Shown here in pieces: positions 20,200 through 32,622 of a stretch of 64,000 nt of DNA (within the stretch, counting starts at the first letter, position 1; every line of letters begins with the position of its first letter). This stretch comes from Thamnidium elegans. Taxonomy: Eukaryota > Mucoromycota > Mucoromycetes > Mucorales > Mucoraceae. Location of the stretch: contig JAIXMG010000018.1 of assembly GCA_025201345.1 (NCBI GenBank), positions 248,001 through 312,000 of the forward strand. The letters run 5' to 3'. The position numbers and the translations under genes were made by a program. The notes beneath the pieces were generated by a model. The model saw nothing but the letters and a program-made list of their open reading frames with translations, was not told the DNA's origin and made no database searches.

Positions 20200-23124
20200 A
20201 TGTCAAACAACATTAAGGTTGTGTGTCGTTTTAGACCTCAAAACTCTCTTGAAATAAGAGAAGGTGGTGTACCTATTTTAGAAATCGATGACGAAGGAAC
20301 ACAACTTCACTTGAAGGTAAACCACTACTATATATACATATATAAAAAAGTATATATTTACTTATGACAACAATATATATATTTAGGGTGAAGGTAGTAA
20401 TTCTTTTGCTTTTGATAAAGTATTTGGAATGAATACACCTCAAAAAGATGTGTTTGATTACTCCATTAAGACCATTGTTGACGGTAATATAGGGCGAAAA
20501 ATCGGATTCCCAAATTATTATTTACACAGCTTGAATAGATGTCACTGCCGGTTACAACGGAACTGTTTTCGCATATGGTCAAACTGGTTCAGGAAAAACC
20601 TTTACCATGATGGTAAAAGAAATGATATCTCTTTCTTTTTGTATTGGTTTATTTACCTTTTTTTTCGTTTCGTTAGGGTGCTGATATTGATGATGAAAAT
20701 ACCAGAGGTATTATTCCTCGTATTATTAGTCAAATTTTTGATAGTATCATTGCTGCACCAAGTAATTTAGAATTCACTGTCAAGGTTTCTTACATGGAAA
20801 TTTATATGGAAAAAGTAAGAGATTTATTAAATCGTAAGTAACAAAAGAAAAAAAGAGTTTTTTTTTAAAAAAAAAAAAAAAAAGTATATAAACTAATATC
20901 ATGCTATTTTTTTTTTTTTTTAATACTGTATAGCATCTATGGATAATCTTCCTATTCACGAAGATAAAGCACACGGTGTCTATGTAAAAGGGTTGATGGA
21001 AGTATATGTTGGATCTTCTGAAGATGTATATAAAGTCATGAGAAACGGTAGTGGAAATCGTGTGGTTGCTGCAACCAATATGAATGCCGAAAGTTCTCGT
21101 AGTCACTCCATTGTTGTGGTTACTATTACACAAAAAAATATTGATACTGGTGCAGCAAAAAGTGGTAAATTGTACTTGGTCGATTTAGCTGGTTCCGAAA
21201 AAGTAGGAAAAACTGGTGCCTCCGGTCAAACTTTAGAGGAAGCTAAAAAAATTAACAAATCATTAACTGCTCTGGGTATGGTCATTAATTCTTTAACTGA
21301 TGGAAAGGTATAAAACTCTCTTTTTAAAAGGTTTCATCATATATTTTTTTAAACGTTTCAATATATATAATAGTCTAGCCATGTTCCTTATCGTGACTCT
21401 AAATTAACTCGTATTTTACAAGAATCACTCGGTGGTAACTCTAGAACTACACTTATTATTAACTGTTCTCCATCGTCGTACAATGAGGCTGAGACATTAT
21501 CTACTTTACGCTTTGGTATGAGAGCTAAATCTATCAAGAATAAGGCCAAGGTGAATGCAGATTTATCACCAGCAGAATTAAAGGCATTACTAAAGAAGGT
21601 CAAAACCGAAACGGTTACATTCCGGGCTTATATCACAGCACTTGAAGGTGAAGTTAGTATTTGGAGATCAGGTAATGTTGTACCTGAGGATAGATGGGTA
21701 ACAATGGATAAAGTCACGAGAGGAGAATTTACTACATCTTCAGCAGCATCTTCTTTACCACCAGCATCTGGTTTTAAAAGTCCAATTCCGCTTGATGATC
21801 TCTCACGTCCAGCAACTCCTGCTATTGTATTAGAAAAAGATGAACGTGAAGAATTCTTAAAGAGAGAAAATGAATTAATGGATCAAATCACTGAAAAGGA
21901 ATCTGAACTTGCTCATCATGAAAAATTACTTGATTCTTTAAAGGAAGAAATGAACTATTACAAGGAACAGGAATTGTCTGTCACACAAGAAAATCAACTC
22001 ATGACTTCCGAATTAAGTAATTTACGTCTTCAACTTCAAAAGATTTCTTATGAAAGTAAAGAAAACTCAATCACTGTCGATTCTCTTAAGGAAGCAAATC
22101 AAGAATTAATTGCTGAATTGGAAGAATTAAAAAAGAGTTTAATCGAAATGAGAAATGCTCAAAAGGAAGTCGTTCATTCCGATAAAGAAAAGAAGAAAGC
22201 CGAAAAAATGGCACAAATTATGTCCAACTTTGATGTTCCCAGTGAAATCAATGAAAAGGAACGTCAAATCAGAGATGCTCTTGTTAAATTGGAATTAGAT
22301 GGTAACGGTCTTACTGCTGAAGAACTTGTTTCTCTCAAAAAAGATTTAACTGAGTCTCATATTTTGGTTGAACAACATACAAAGACTATTGATTTATTAA
22401 CTGAAGAAAAAACTACAATTCAAAAGAAGAAATCTGATCTTGAAACTCGTTTTGCTACTCTTGAACAAGATTATGAAGAATTATTAGACAAGACCATTGC
22501 TGAAGAAGAAGCTCAAGTACAAAAAACTGAAAATATTGCAGAAACAATTACTACATTAAAGGTACATAATATAAATATTTATTTTATTTAACACTAATCA
22601 TTACTTAAAATATACATCAGTCCAAGTTGGAGACTCAATACGCTTCCAAGAAAGAAAATCAACAAAGAGAAATTGAAGAACTTCGATCAGAGTTAGAAAA
22701 GAAGACAAACGATCATACTACATTAAGCAATGCCATGAATGATTTGAAAGCAGCCAATGATAAACTTCAGGTACCAAATAAAAATCATTCGTGTATTATA
22801 ATTTCTAAAAGAATTCTGTACCATGTAGACTGCACTCTCTGATCAATCATTCAGAGAACCTACCGATATTTCTGAAAAGGAAAAGGATCTTGAGCGTATG
22901 AGAAAGACAATGGCACAACAATTAGCTGATTTTGAAATGATGAAGAAAGCTTTAATGAGAGACCTTCAAGGTCGTTGTGAAAAGGTCGTCGAGTTAGAAA
23001 TGTCTCTTGACGAAACACGTGAACAATATAACAATATCCTTCGAGCAAGTAACAATAAAGCACAACAAAAAAAGATGGCCTTCCTTGAACGTAACCTTGA
23101 ACAATTAACAAATGTTCAAAAGCA

Positions 23125-23171
<47 letters not shown>

Positions 23172-23572
23172 GTATCATCATTATTTTATATACTAAAAAA
23201 AAACTCCCTTTTATAAAGCTTGTTGAACAAAATAGTTCTCTTAAAAAGGAAGTAGCAGTAGCTGAACGTAAATTAATTGCTAGAAATGAACGTATTCAAA
23301 GTTTGGAATCCTTGCTGGGTGATGCTCAAGAAAAGTTAATCCATCAAAATCAAAAGTTTGAAGCTCAACTTCAAGCTGTTAGAGATAGATTGGAACAAGC
23401 CAGAACTCAAAAATCAAACCAACCCGCCTTGTCTTCATTAAACTTTGGTAGAATTGCTAAACCTTTAAGAGGTGGAGGAAACGTTGTTAATGTCGAACCT
23501 TCTGATGCTGATAATAAGCGTGAAAAGCGTTCCTCTTGGATGCCTGGATTTATGAATTCTGCACGTCAATAA
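20200..23572 (+). CDS. Conventional kinesin heavy chain (kinesin-1)
   Basis: Plus-end microtubule motor for organelle and vesicle transport. The motor domain starts at the N-terminus: [10 protein letters not shown], the P-loop [12 protein letters not shown], switch I SSRSHSI, switch [17 protein letters not shown], and [20 protein letters not shown]. The motor ends with [18 protein letters not shown], the neck entry typical of kinesin-1. Long heptad coiled coils follow (21840-23110), with a basic tail ending [11 protein letters not shown]. There are about nine introns. Intron 2 removes a stretch so that [16 protein letters not shown] is read. Absence of a C-terminal cargo domain and N-terminal motor placement exclude kinesin-5, -8 and -14. 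Confidence 0.95.
23126..23172. repeat. (TA)n in kinesin intron
   Basis: An interrupted TA dinucleotide run inside an intron. Confidence 0.8.
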
Positions 23573-23707
23573 TTTATATATACTTTTTTTATATAAAAAT
23601 CTTTTTTTTAAAAAAAAAGCGGAATAATGTAGTTTAATTATAATTAAAAAAAAAACTATGTACAGGAAGGATATATATATGTATGTATGAATACATATTT
23701 AAAATGT

Positions 23708-25158
23708 TTATACAAAGACAGTTTTAGGCTTTTGTTTTACTGTCTTTTCAGTAGCAACGGTATTTGCAGTATGTGTTGAAAAATTCTTTTTACCAAAACT
23801 AGCAGTACGAGCAACAGATTCCTGATCTGTATCATCATCACTATCGCTATAATTTGATTGATAACTACTCTCTTCATCTTCTTCTTCCAACACCATAGCC
23901 AGCCCTTCATTTGATTTTCTCATCACCGAGAACTCGCTGGTGCTATTGGTACCTCGGCCATTTTCATACAATACTTGACCAAGCGCCCCACGAACCGATA
24001 TAGAGCTAATACTCTTGTGTCTGATATGACGCACAGCGCGATAACAGAAATCAGCAAACATGGCATCCGCTTTCACCAATAGCTTTTTATCCTTGACAAC
24101 CTCTCTCACGCAAAACCAATCATGAACACAATCCTCTATAACCGTTTCCCATTCAATACCATCACGTTCAGCCTTCATTGCCAAATCAAGAGCATCGTCG
24201 CGAAGTACTTCCTTATTACCAACAAACATTAAAACCTTTTCGGGTAAAAATGTTCTAAATCCAGTTTCGAGTTTAGCGATACCTAATACTTGGTTGGTAT
24301 CAGGAGGCGAATTAGGACCCAAAGGTTCAAAGTAATCTTTTTTAATAATCTTGGCTGTGTATTGAGAGATATAATCATGTTTTACGTTTTGTTTCCATGA
24401 ATTGGAGGTGGTCTCATCCGTTACTAGAGGTGAACTAAAGACCGCACCGGCCGGTCTTGGTAACTCGCTAAGCGTGGGCCCGCTACTGGCTCCTCCATCT
24501 ACTTCATCAGTTACTATCTCAAACATACTAGGGTCGTGCGTGATAAACAACATTTCTAAAATAAGTGCTGCACCTGCCGAGTCACCAGTGACAACGATCT
24601 TGGTAGCGTCGATATTTAACGTCTTTGTTAGATTCTCGTACGCTCGAACAATGTCTTCGACAGGGCCAGGGTACTTGAATTCAGGCGCAAGACGATAATC
24701 AACTGACATCATTATGGCTTCCATACCGTAACTTTGCTTCAATACTTTTATCCATGAAATCCAACTTTCCATAAACATTGTACTTTTACCAATTCTAAAT
24801 CCACCACCTTATTTTTTTTTTAAAAAAAAATAAATAAATACTAACTTTTGGCATAAATTTTTTGCTTTTTTTTTTTTTTTTTTTTACCGTGAACGTTAAA
24901 TAAAACAATATCACAATCATTGATTCGTTTTAATAGTGTTTCTTTATCTAATTTCTTTACATCTTCGCCAATCCAACAACCAGACCATTCGCCATTCCAA
25001 GGTACTTTATGAATCCAAGACTTGTGCGATTTAAGAGGCTTTGTTATGTCGTCTAAAATCAATCTTGCCGCAGGAGCTGGTAAAGAAAATACTTTTCGTA
25101 AAAGTTTAATTGTTGCTCCAGGTGGTAATTTACTAAGTGCAACTCTTATTTGATTCAT
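23708..25158 (-). CDS. Alpha/beta hydrolase of the hormone-sensitive lipase group
   Basis: Probable esterase or lipase. Two exons, 25158-24888 and 24807-23708, give 456 residues. Joining them makes FNVHGGGFRIG, the HGGG oxyanion motif. SVDYRLAPEFKYPGPVED follows, then GDSAGAAL, which holds the nucleophile Ser. The acidic residue is likely in LRDDALDLA and the His in CVHDWFCV. The C-terminal 90 residues are acidic and Ser-rich (EEEDEESSYQSNYSDSDDD) and probably disordered. There is no signal peptide. The start ATG begins MNQIRVALSKLPPG. The acceptor lies directly after an A-run. Confidence 0.88.
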
Positions 25159-25575
25159 AATAATTTTGAATATATGTATGTTTATAAAAAGAAAAGGGGA
25201 AAGAAAGAAACAAAAAAAATGGTTTAACTTATATTTTATTCTAACCCCAAACATGGTATATTTCAGAAGTGTGAACTTTTTTTGATTTCCCACCATTGGT
25301 GTTACACTTTTGGGGAAGGGAATACAAATTTAGCAAGTATTTGTGCATGTTTGGTTTTTATTTAGCGTTTATTGTTACCATGTGATGATCATCTATCTTA
25401 TTGTTTAAAAGTGATCCCGAAAGTCTCGAAAATATACAAAAGCCTAGTGTAATTGTTAAAATCCTATAACCTGCTCTTTTTTTTTTTTTAATGAGTATAT
25501 ATTAGGTAACTTGTTTTAAACTAAAGGACTCTTTTTTTTTTTTTTTTTTTTTAAGTTTTTAGTACCACTAATTAA

Positions 25576-25607
25576 CTTTCATATGTGACATCAGAAACAT
25601 ATGAAAG
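25576..25607. repeat. Perfect 10-bp inverted repeat
   Basis: CTTTCATATG, a 12-base loop, then CATATGAAAG. Perfect stem in the gene-poor region; function unknown. Confidence 0.6.
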
Positions 25608-26499
25608 AAAAAAAAGGCCAAGCAGATAAAAAAAAACAAAAATGTCGCCATTGAATATCATAAAAATGCATAATCATTCGTTTGTACAACCACTATACGA
25701 GAAATTTATTATCTCAGAATATTAAATACAGTTGCCGATGATCACAAGTAGAACGCAACACGTTTTCAGCTAACCAGTAGTCAGAATCAAGCTTAGCCAA
25801 TTCTAAAAGTAATCTATAAGGAAATTTAAAAATAACTCGTGTAAAATTTAGTTTTCAGTAGCTTGGTTTTTCCTACATAATCGTGCAATATAGCGCTATA
25901 ATTTATTTTATTTTTGACATATAACGGATGAATTTCATCCCCGTTTCACGAAAGATATTCTATTATGTTTGATTGTTGATAAGTTAACAGTATGACATCT
26001 AAACATCTTGGGAAAATAGGTTGTAGGTATAAGATAAACTAAACGTTAATTATTGTTAATGACTCAAAATACTTCCCACAAATCAATCAAAAAAATCTCT
26101 AATAAACAAAAAAGTCAACTGGACACGACATTCAACGAGAAGCTAAAAGGAAAACATATTGAATAATAGCAAGTGTAGAGTTTCACGTCATGTGTCTAAT
26201 TTGATATATTTATCACTGTTATTTTATTATGTGCTACTAGTATGAATGATTTAAACCAATTTACTTGGTCATTTTGGACCTCAGGTCTCAAAAATTACAG
26301 AAAGTCTCATTACCCAGGTTTAAATAAAAAGTATTTTTAAGTATTTCACTGAAATGATTGTGTTTTCTTTAAATACGACGTATTTTGCAGAGCGGGTCTC
26401 AAGTAAAGGAGACCTGATTTTATCCAATTATATGGCTTTAAGTTCCGTGCCTGACTATGGACACTTTTGATTTCCTGGCTGGATAATTTATTTTTTTTA

Positions 26500-26915
26500 C
26501 CAAAAACAACTTTTGCCCAGGAACGTGTTCTACATCATAAAAAAATTGGACAACAACACCATCCGTAACTAAAAGGTCAGAAAATTTTTGACGTTATTCA
26601 TCAGAATTGGCCTTGGCCGTATGATGCTTTCCAACCACTAAACCTTCACTTCCTACCATAGCAAACTTTCCAGGATTACCTCAAGATGTACTAACGTATG
26701 CAACAATAGAAAAAATGGATTTATTGGGAAATCTGTCCGTATTAGGTTCTTCGACACCAAGACCGTTCTGAATTAAAACAATGGTAGTGTTTTTAGATGC
26801 AACAGGAGCAATGATATCTGCATAGTTGTAAATCCCCGGAAGTTTTTTTAAGGATAATAAGGATATAATCATAAGGGTTGGCGTTAATATATTCGGATAC
26901 AAGACGTACAACTAT
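26500..26915 (-). pseudogene. 2-dehydropantoate 2-reductase (ketopantoate reductase) pseudogene
   Basis: The minus strand encodes pieces of PanE/ApbA-type ketopantoate reductase: GIYNYADIIAPVASKNTTIV, LIQNGLGVEEP, FSIVAYVSTS, KFAMVGSEGLVVGKHH and DGVVVQFFYDVE. The frame is broken by two in-frame stops (just after VAYVSTS and after KANSDE) and by a frameshift near 26845, where NPYDYILI is in another frame from GIYNYAD. The N-terminal NADP-binding fold and the C-terminal catalytic helices are missing. It is a decayed copy, not a working gene. Confidence 0.8.
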
Positions 26916-27374
26916 TCTAAAAAAAACACTTGTGTTCCTGAACTATTATTCTAATAACAAAGTAGCTAATTGTACAAGTAATATAAAGAAACGCCTATTT
27001 TGGCACATATTTTTTAATTCATCTAAAACAATAACCCTTTTTATCTTGCACTTGTTTATTAAATTTATACTGAGAATATGCAAAATTGCCCTTATATTTC
27101 TTTTTCAAAGTATTTAATCGATGAATATTATGTATACAGGTCGAGTAACTTATAAAGTTAATAGGTAAATAAGTCTTCCTTATAACGGAGGGATCAGTAA
27201 ACTACCTTTAAAACAGAAAATTTTAGATTAATGCGGATGGAAAAAGTTAATCAGAAAAATCCCTTTCTTTTTTTTTTTTTTACTTACAAGAAATCGCTTT
27301 ACTTCGTAATGAAAAAAAAAAAACCGCACTGAAATACAGAATATAATACTTTAAAACTCAATAAAGTTCTTAGC

Positions 27375-27475
27375 TGGAGAGAAAAATGAAGCTACGGATT
27401 CTGAATCAGAGATTGGAACTGAAAAGACTCCTTTACAGCGTCGGTTTGATCTTGTTCAAAAATGTAGTATGTAAC
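27375..27475 (+). pseudogene. Short coding-like remnant (unassigned)
   Basis: The plus frame reads AGEKNEATDSESEIGTEKTP then LQRRFDLVQKCSM and stops. An AG acceptor-like site precedes it. A second piece (MLGYSK, stop, KEMMQDYSILK) follows at about 27543. Composition is protein-like but no family is recognised. Likely debris of an exon. Confidence 0.25.
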
Positions 27476-28015
27476 TGCCAAATTGTATATAGTTATTCAA
27501 TTTCTTATATAATTAGCCATTCTTTCATTTGATTTAGTTTACATGTTGGGTTACTCTAAGTAGAAAGAGATGATGCAAGATTATAGTATCCTAAAGTGAA
27601 CAACTACTTATATTACTGCGCGATATTATTTAACCATAACTCATTTATACATGTTATTGAGGCTCGTTACAAATTAAAATTGTACGTCGATAGTTTCATT
27701 TCTATAAATTACACTGAAACGTCAGCAAAACTACTTCGGACATCCCATAAAAGTCTTCTTAAAGTATACTTAAATACTTGTAAAGATAAAAGATCATTTT
27801 TATACTTTTTGTTCGAGACAAATAAATAGATAAGCGGGATTTCTTACAAGGTACAGTTGGTTTGAATCTTCTTTTTGGCCGCGCCTTATTAACATTCATA
27901 TTTGCCGGACCGGGCATAGTCAACTCCATCGGACTAGCCGGGTTTGTGCGGTTCGAACTGGATGAATTTTTATATATTGGACTATTATATTTTTTTAAAT
28001 TGACAAAAACAAGAA

Positions 28016-28097
28016 GTCGCTTTGTCCGAGTGGTTAAGGAGTATGACTAGAAATCATATACGCTCTGCGTGCGCAGGTTCAAATCCTGCAGGCGACG
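28016..28097 (+). tRNA. tRNA-Ser(AGA)
   Basis: 82 bases fold as a class II tRNA. The acceptor GTCGCTT pairs with AGGCGAC (one G-T pair). The D-arm is GTCCGAGTGGTTAAGGA, a textbook tRNA-Ser A box. The anticodon stem TATGA/TCATA flanks anticodon AGA. The variable arm is long (CGCTCTGCG). The T-arm is GCAGGTTCAAATCCTGC (B box). Discriminator G, no encoded CCA, no intron. A T run about 5 bases downstream fits a Pol III terminator. It decodes UCU (and UCC by inosine). Confidence 0.95.
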
Positions 28098-29558
28098 ACA
28101 TATTTTTTGCACTCTTTTCATTTGAAAGTGTATGTAGACCTAGGTGTAACGTTCCGCGAGTAATTGCGTGGAAGAGAAACCTCTTCAACGAGCGTTATCC
28201 TTTGTTTTGTATTAACAGAAAATTGAATAAATAACTACTTTGTTGTTACAATCTGACAATTCTCACATTATAATGTTTATTTTTACAGCACTCCCGACTT
28301 TTTACTTTCAGATAGTATAAATTATTTTATACTAAAACTAGTATTTTTTTTTTTCTATACTTTGCTCTTTTTATCTTAAAATAAATTATAGAAATAAACT
28401 CTTAATACCATCAATTTCTCTTTCCGAGAAGTCATGGATAATAATAACTTATCCTATTACATATCTTTATAAAAACCATAAAATTTTACTTTAAATAAAA
28501 ATCAACATAAATTCGCTGGCTATAACTTTAAGTATTTTACCAAGTACATTATTTTTCTTTATAATACCTTTTATTAATTAATTTTCCCTTTGATTCCCTC
28601 GAAATACAAGTATATGAATACTATATTTTATTTTATCAATTACTTTTACTTTATTCTCTCTCTAGATTCGTCCACTTATATTTATAGTATATATTTATAT
28701 AAAAACGTCGCGGTGCTCATTATTAAAACTGGATATACTAGAAAACTTCTCTGGCTATCTCCTCTTTTATAAAACTTATAAATTATCTACTTCTACTGAA
28801 CCACATTGTATCATTGTTAATCAATAGATAGCGTAAAAAGAGTATAATAAGATAATAGTAAGAAAAGCGAGCATCAGTTCCTGTTTATAAGTAGAATAAA
28901 AGGTTTAGGTAAAAAGTACAATGAAAAGTAAGATTCAAGGGTATTCAAGTACAAAACAAATAAAGAATAAAGGTAAAATAAAAGAGCTTGATCTAAAGGT
29001 CTTTTAAAAGTTAAAAGAAGTATAAGATTAAGTTGTTGACAAAATACGAATCGAGTTTTATAAGATTATGTTTTTAGATGGCTATTTATATTATTTTAGG
29101 AACTAACACAGAACTTTCTTTGTTATCCACTTTTACACTTTACCATACTGTCTACTGATTAACATTCTATTGATATGATTTTTTATTATATATATCTCAG
29201 GAACCAATTATAAAGATAGTTATGAAAGTTTTACTTGTTTTATTTTGGAATATCGATAAGAAATATCAACCATTAAACTCGTAATTATCTTTAACTTCCC
29301 GATAAGCTGTTATTTATTCTTTTATTCCTATATGCTAACATATGCTTAAAATTTTGCCACTAAAAGCGGCAATATTGTATATGTTTTTTATGTTTTTTTC
29401 CAGAAAGGCACATAGTTTATTAAAATAGAAATTAAATAGTATTGATTAAAAGTATTATTCTTATGAGTATCCTGAAGCAGTAATTAATAGCATAAGAAAA
29501 AAAGGGGATTTCATGTAGTTTGTTGCATATAGGCATAGGGGTAAGATGGAATTGTCAT

Positions 29559-30854
29559 TTAAATACTTTTTGTGAATGATGCTCTTGTAATTTCTGAAGA
29601 TTCGGTAAAGTTCTCATCCTCAGATACTTTGATACTACTAAAAGAGTTTAGAGTACGCGTATCATCACCATTTATTTCACTTATAGAGCTAGATGATGAA
29701 GGTGATGGTATTGTGTTTTTCCACTCATAAAAAAATGGGAAGGGACTTTTTTTCCCTTGAAGTTTACTAATATAGTCTTGAGCTTCAGTATTTCTAGAAA
29801 TAATTAGCGCCTTTTGAAACATCAGCATGGCCATTCCGTGGTCTTTGTTTGTACCCAAGCCATAAAAGTACATTTTTCCAAGGGCTACTTGTTTATTCCC
29901 GTGGTCAGATTTACCGTCGGTTTGATCCAATTGAACGGCCTTGGAGTAGTGTTCAAATGCCACCTTTAAATCTTCTTCTGTACCGTGACCATTTCGGTAT
30001 AGTTCACCCAACTGAAAGTGAACATCCATATTATTTAAACTGCTCTCTGATACTTTTTTATACCAGCTAAAAGCTTCATTGTAATTTTGAGTTGTTCCTA
30101 AGCCTTTACTAAGAAATAAACCAACTTTTAGTTGTGCATCAATATCACCATTCAAAGCAGATCTTTTATAATAGCTGAAAGCATTTTCGTAGTTTTGCGG
30201 GACACCTTGACCATTTTCATACATCACGCCTATGTTGTACAAGGCAATAACATGTCCGCTGTCAGCTGCAGACTGGTAATGAATTAAAGCTTCCTGATAA
30301 TCTTTTTCTAGACCTAAACCATCGTTATAGAACAAGCCAAGACGAAACATAGACTCTTTATCTCCTCGTTTAGCAGCCTTTTGATAGTAAAGTTTCGCTT
30401 CTTTGTAAGACTGTTTAAGTCCAAGGCCTTTATAATAAAGCCTAGCAATTTTTTCGCAGGCCTTTACATGGCCTTCGTCAACGGCTTTTTTGTACCAGTA
30501 GAAAGCCTCAGCATAATCTTTTTTTGTGTTACACCCGATTTGATATATGACACCAATGTTATAATGTGCTTCTGCTGAAGCACCTGGGCTTTTGTTTTTC
30601 GCTTCCTTCTTATAAAAATCGCGGATGTGTAAAGGCTGGGTTGTTCCACTGAATGCTTTTTTGATAATAGAAATTGAATTGGTGGGCGTAGGTCTAAAAG
30701 TACTCAGGATTTTGGCGTACTCTTTTTCTTCTACTTTAAACCATTCTTCTCCACTTTTACCTATTTTGTTAAAAGCAACTGATAAGTATATATCGTTTAT
30801 ATGAGAGGATATTTATTACGCACGTCTGGCAATATTTTTAACAGGGCTCGACAT
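29559..30854 (-). CDS. Sel1-repeat protein
   Basis: Two exons, 30854-30824 and 30778-29559 (45-base intron with a GTGCGT donor), give 416 residues beginning MSSPVKNIARLAFNKIG. At least six Sel1/SLR repeats of about 36 residues follow, for example AEAHYNIGVIYQIGCNTKKD, YAEAFYWYKKAVDEGH, MFRLGLFYNDGLGLEKDY and HFQLGELYRNGHGTEED. These form an alpha-solenoid scaffold, as in Chs4/Skt5-like and ERAD Hrd3 proteins. The C-terminus is Ser-rich. There is no signal peptide, so a cytosolic adaptor is more likely than Hrd3. The exact role is unknown. It sits alone in the gene-poor region. Confidence 0.88.
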
Positions 30855-31874
30855 ATTTCAAGGTGATGGTGGTTTTTTGTTTTGTTTTTATATATATAAA
30901 GGAATTGGAATAGTTTGATCGTTACTGCTTAAAAAGAAAAAGAAAAAGAATATGTATATTAAAGAATGAAGATAGAAGAAAAAGAATAAAAAGTAAAATA
31001 AAAAAAATAAAACTACAAAATAAATAAGATTTCGATTGTTTCTTTTAGTGTGACTTTAGTCCATTTAGGTGGATAGTTACACCTATTGTGCATACTGTAA
31101 CAACCAGGTTATCACAACCCAATATATTGTTAGTTAATACTTAATAGTGGTATCAACCGTATAATAAAAATAAAATCCAGGAATATATTATTTATATATG
31201 TTGGCATTGATTTTTTTTACTGCCAACACTAGTTTTTTTAAAAATAGTTGTCAAATTTTACTGTGGTACAAATCGCGATAGTAACATAAGCTCGTTTCTT
31301 TATGTAATAGGAAGAAAAAATATAATATTGCAATCAGCAGTAGTAATATTTACTTTTACCTCTTTTGTATATTGATATACAAACATCGTATTAGTTGAAT
31401 AGTAGATCATTTATTAATGTATATATAGAAGAGAAAAAAAAAGAGAACGTTTTTTCCTGTTCTTCTTTATTTTAAAGATCCGCCATACAATAGTTTCGAA
31501 AGAATTAGATTCATGATGGGTATGTGTGGGGTTAAATGATAAAGTAATGTACCATAGAAACTAACTCATTTAGAATAAATAGTTACCAATATGAAAAGAA
31601 AAGTAAATTTTGGTGCGACGTATACTTTTTCCTATCTATATTATAATTTACAGTGAAAAAAAAAGATCCTCCGTAACGAAGGGTTTAAGTTTACATTTGC
31701 CATGTGTCTATGTACCTCCTTTTTTTAAATAAAATAACATTCTTTATTATCTGAATTTAAGTAAGTAAAACTGCGATATATATATATATATATAATTAAT
31801 ATGGTATCACAGTAAGATACTGAATAGTAACAATATCCCAGACCCCAAAAAGGAAATAAAAAAATGTTAGTTTT

Positions 31875-31918
31875 AGGGCATTCACAAGCAGCCTGTACAG
31901 GTTGCTTGTGAATGCCCT
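31875..31918. repeat. 44-base near-perfect palindrome
   Basis: AGGGCATTCACAAGCA and TGCTTGTGAATGCCCT are the arms around a centre CCTGTACAGG. Only one pair (G17/T28) is not complementary, and no spacer separates the arms. Confidence 0.85.
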
Positions 31919-32472
31919 TAACCTGCTTTTTTTTTGTCTTTGGATGTGGCAAATTAATGTCTAGATTTTTTGTTGTTTCTCTGATTGCAAAGTATAGTAA
32001 GCACCTGTGCTGCGGCGAGAAATTCCCAATGCCTACCAGTATATGTGAATATGCTGCTTTCATAGGAGTTACAATGGATAGTGGTATACATGTTTCTCAT
32101 GTTATTATTCATCATAATAAGAAGTTTGTCATTAGTCGTCAATTTTTTATTATTCCATTTGAAGTAATTTGAAATAATAAATTATTTAAACTTTCATTCC
32201 AATGGGTCTACCTTAGAGTACACACCCGAGGCTTTATAGAAGTATTTGTATAACCGGAAATCCAAGTTTTCAAAGAAGGGCATGCAATCACTACTGAAAG
32301 TTAATAGAGGATGGTTATTCTTTTTTTTCAGCCTGAAAGTTTTTTTTTGTAAATACATGAATTATGTCTTGATCCAGTATTGACCTTTGATGAAGTTTGA
32401 TGGATTTTCAATTCTGGTTCAAGAATCTCAACGCTACCATTTTATTTACAAGGCAACTGTAGAAAAAGTGAA

Positions 32473-32622
32473 TTATGTTTTAATGAAGTACAGGTTCTCC
32501 TCAGTCAACAGTCGACCACGCTTCATTTTCCCTGTAACTAGCGACCAAAACTGCTTAATGGGATTAAGTTCGGGTGAGTAAGGAGGCAAGTACATAACTT
32601 TTTATCCTCTGCATTTAATTTT
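32473..32622 (-). pseudogene. Tc1/mariner-superfamily transposase C-terminal remnant
   Basis: The minus-strand frame reads YLPPYSPELNPIKQFWS, the SPELNPI-x-QFW block of DD34E/IS630-Tc1 transposases. The third catalytic Glu is replaced by Lys (NPIK). Seven codons upstream of the block a TAA interrupts the usual RGYK segment (RG-stop-K). The frame ends about 30 codons later. Upstream DNA holds only broken frames. An inactive fossil. Confidence 0.75.

Larger units (their letters stand above)
25159..29558. other. Gene-poor 4.4-kb region
   Basis: Holds a hairpin (25576-25607), a ketopantoate reductase pseudogene (26500-26915), a short coding-like remnant near 27375-27475, a GC-richer patch (27880-27960) and one tRNA-Ser (28016-28097). 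The rest is AT-rich and I see no gene in it. Confidence 0.7.

Noticed and set aside
20429..20770. 113-codon frame inside the kinesin gene
   Set aside because: Reads through an intron; the spliced frame gives the conserved P-loop region instead.
27945..27960. T-loop-like GGTTCGAACT as a second tRNA
   Set aside because: No matching acceptor, D-arm or anticodon stem could be placed around it.
27862..28050. Frame coding GPGIVNSIGLAGFVRFELDE just before the tRNA
   Set aside because: Runs into the tRNA, has no family match I know and no gene context; kept only as a GC-rich patch.
31725..32172. Frames on both strands around the palindrome
   Set aside because: Partly protein-like, but no start, splice signals or recognisable family; probably chance or old transposon debris.
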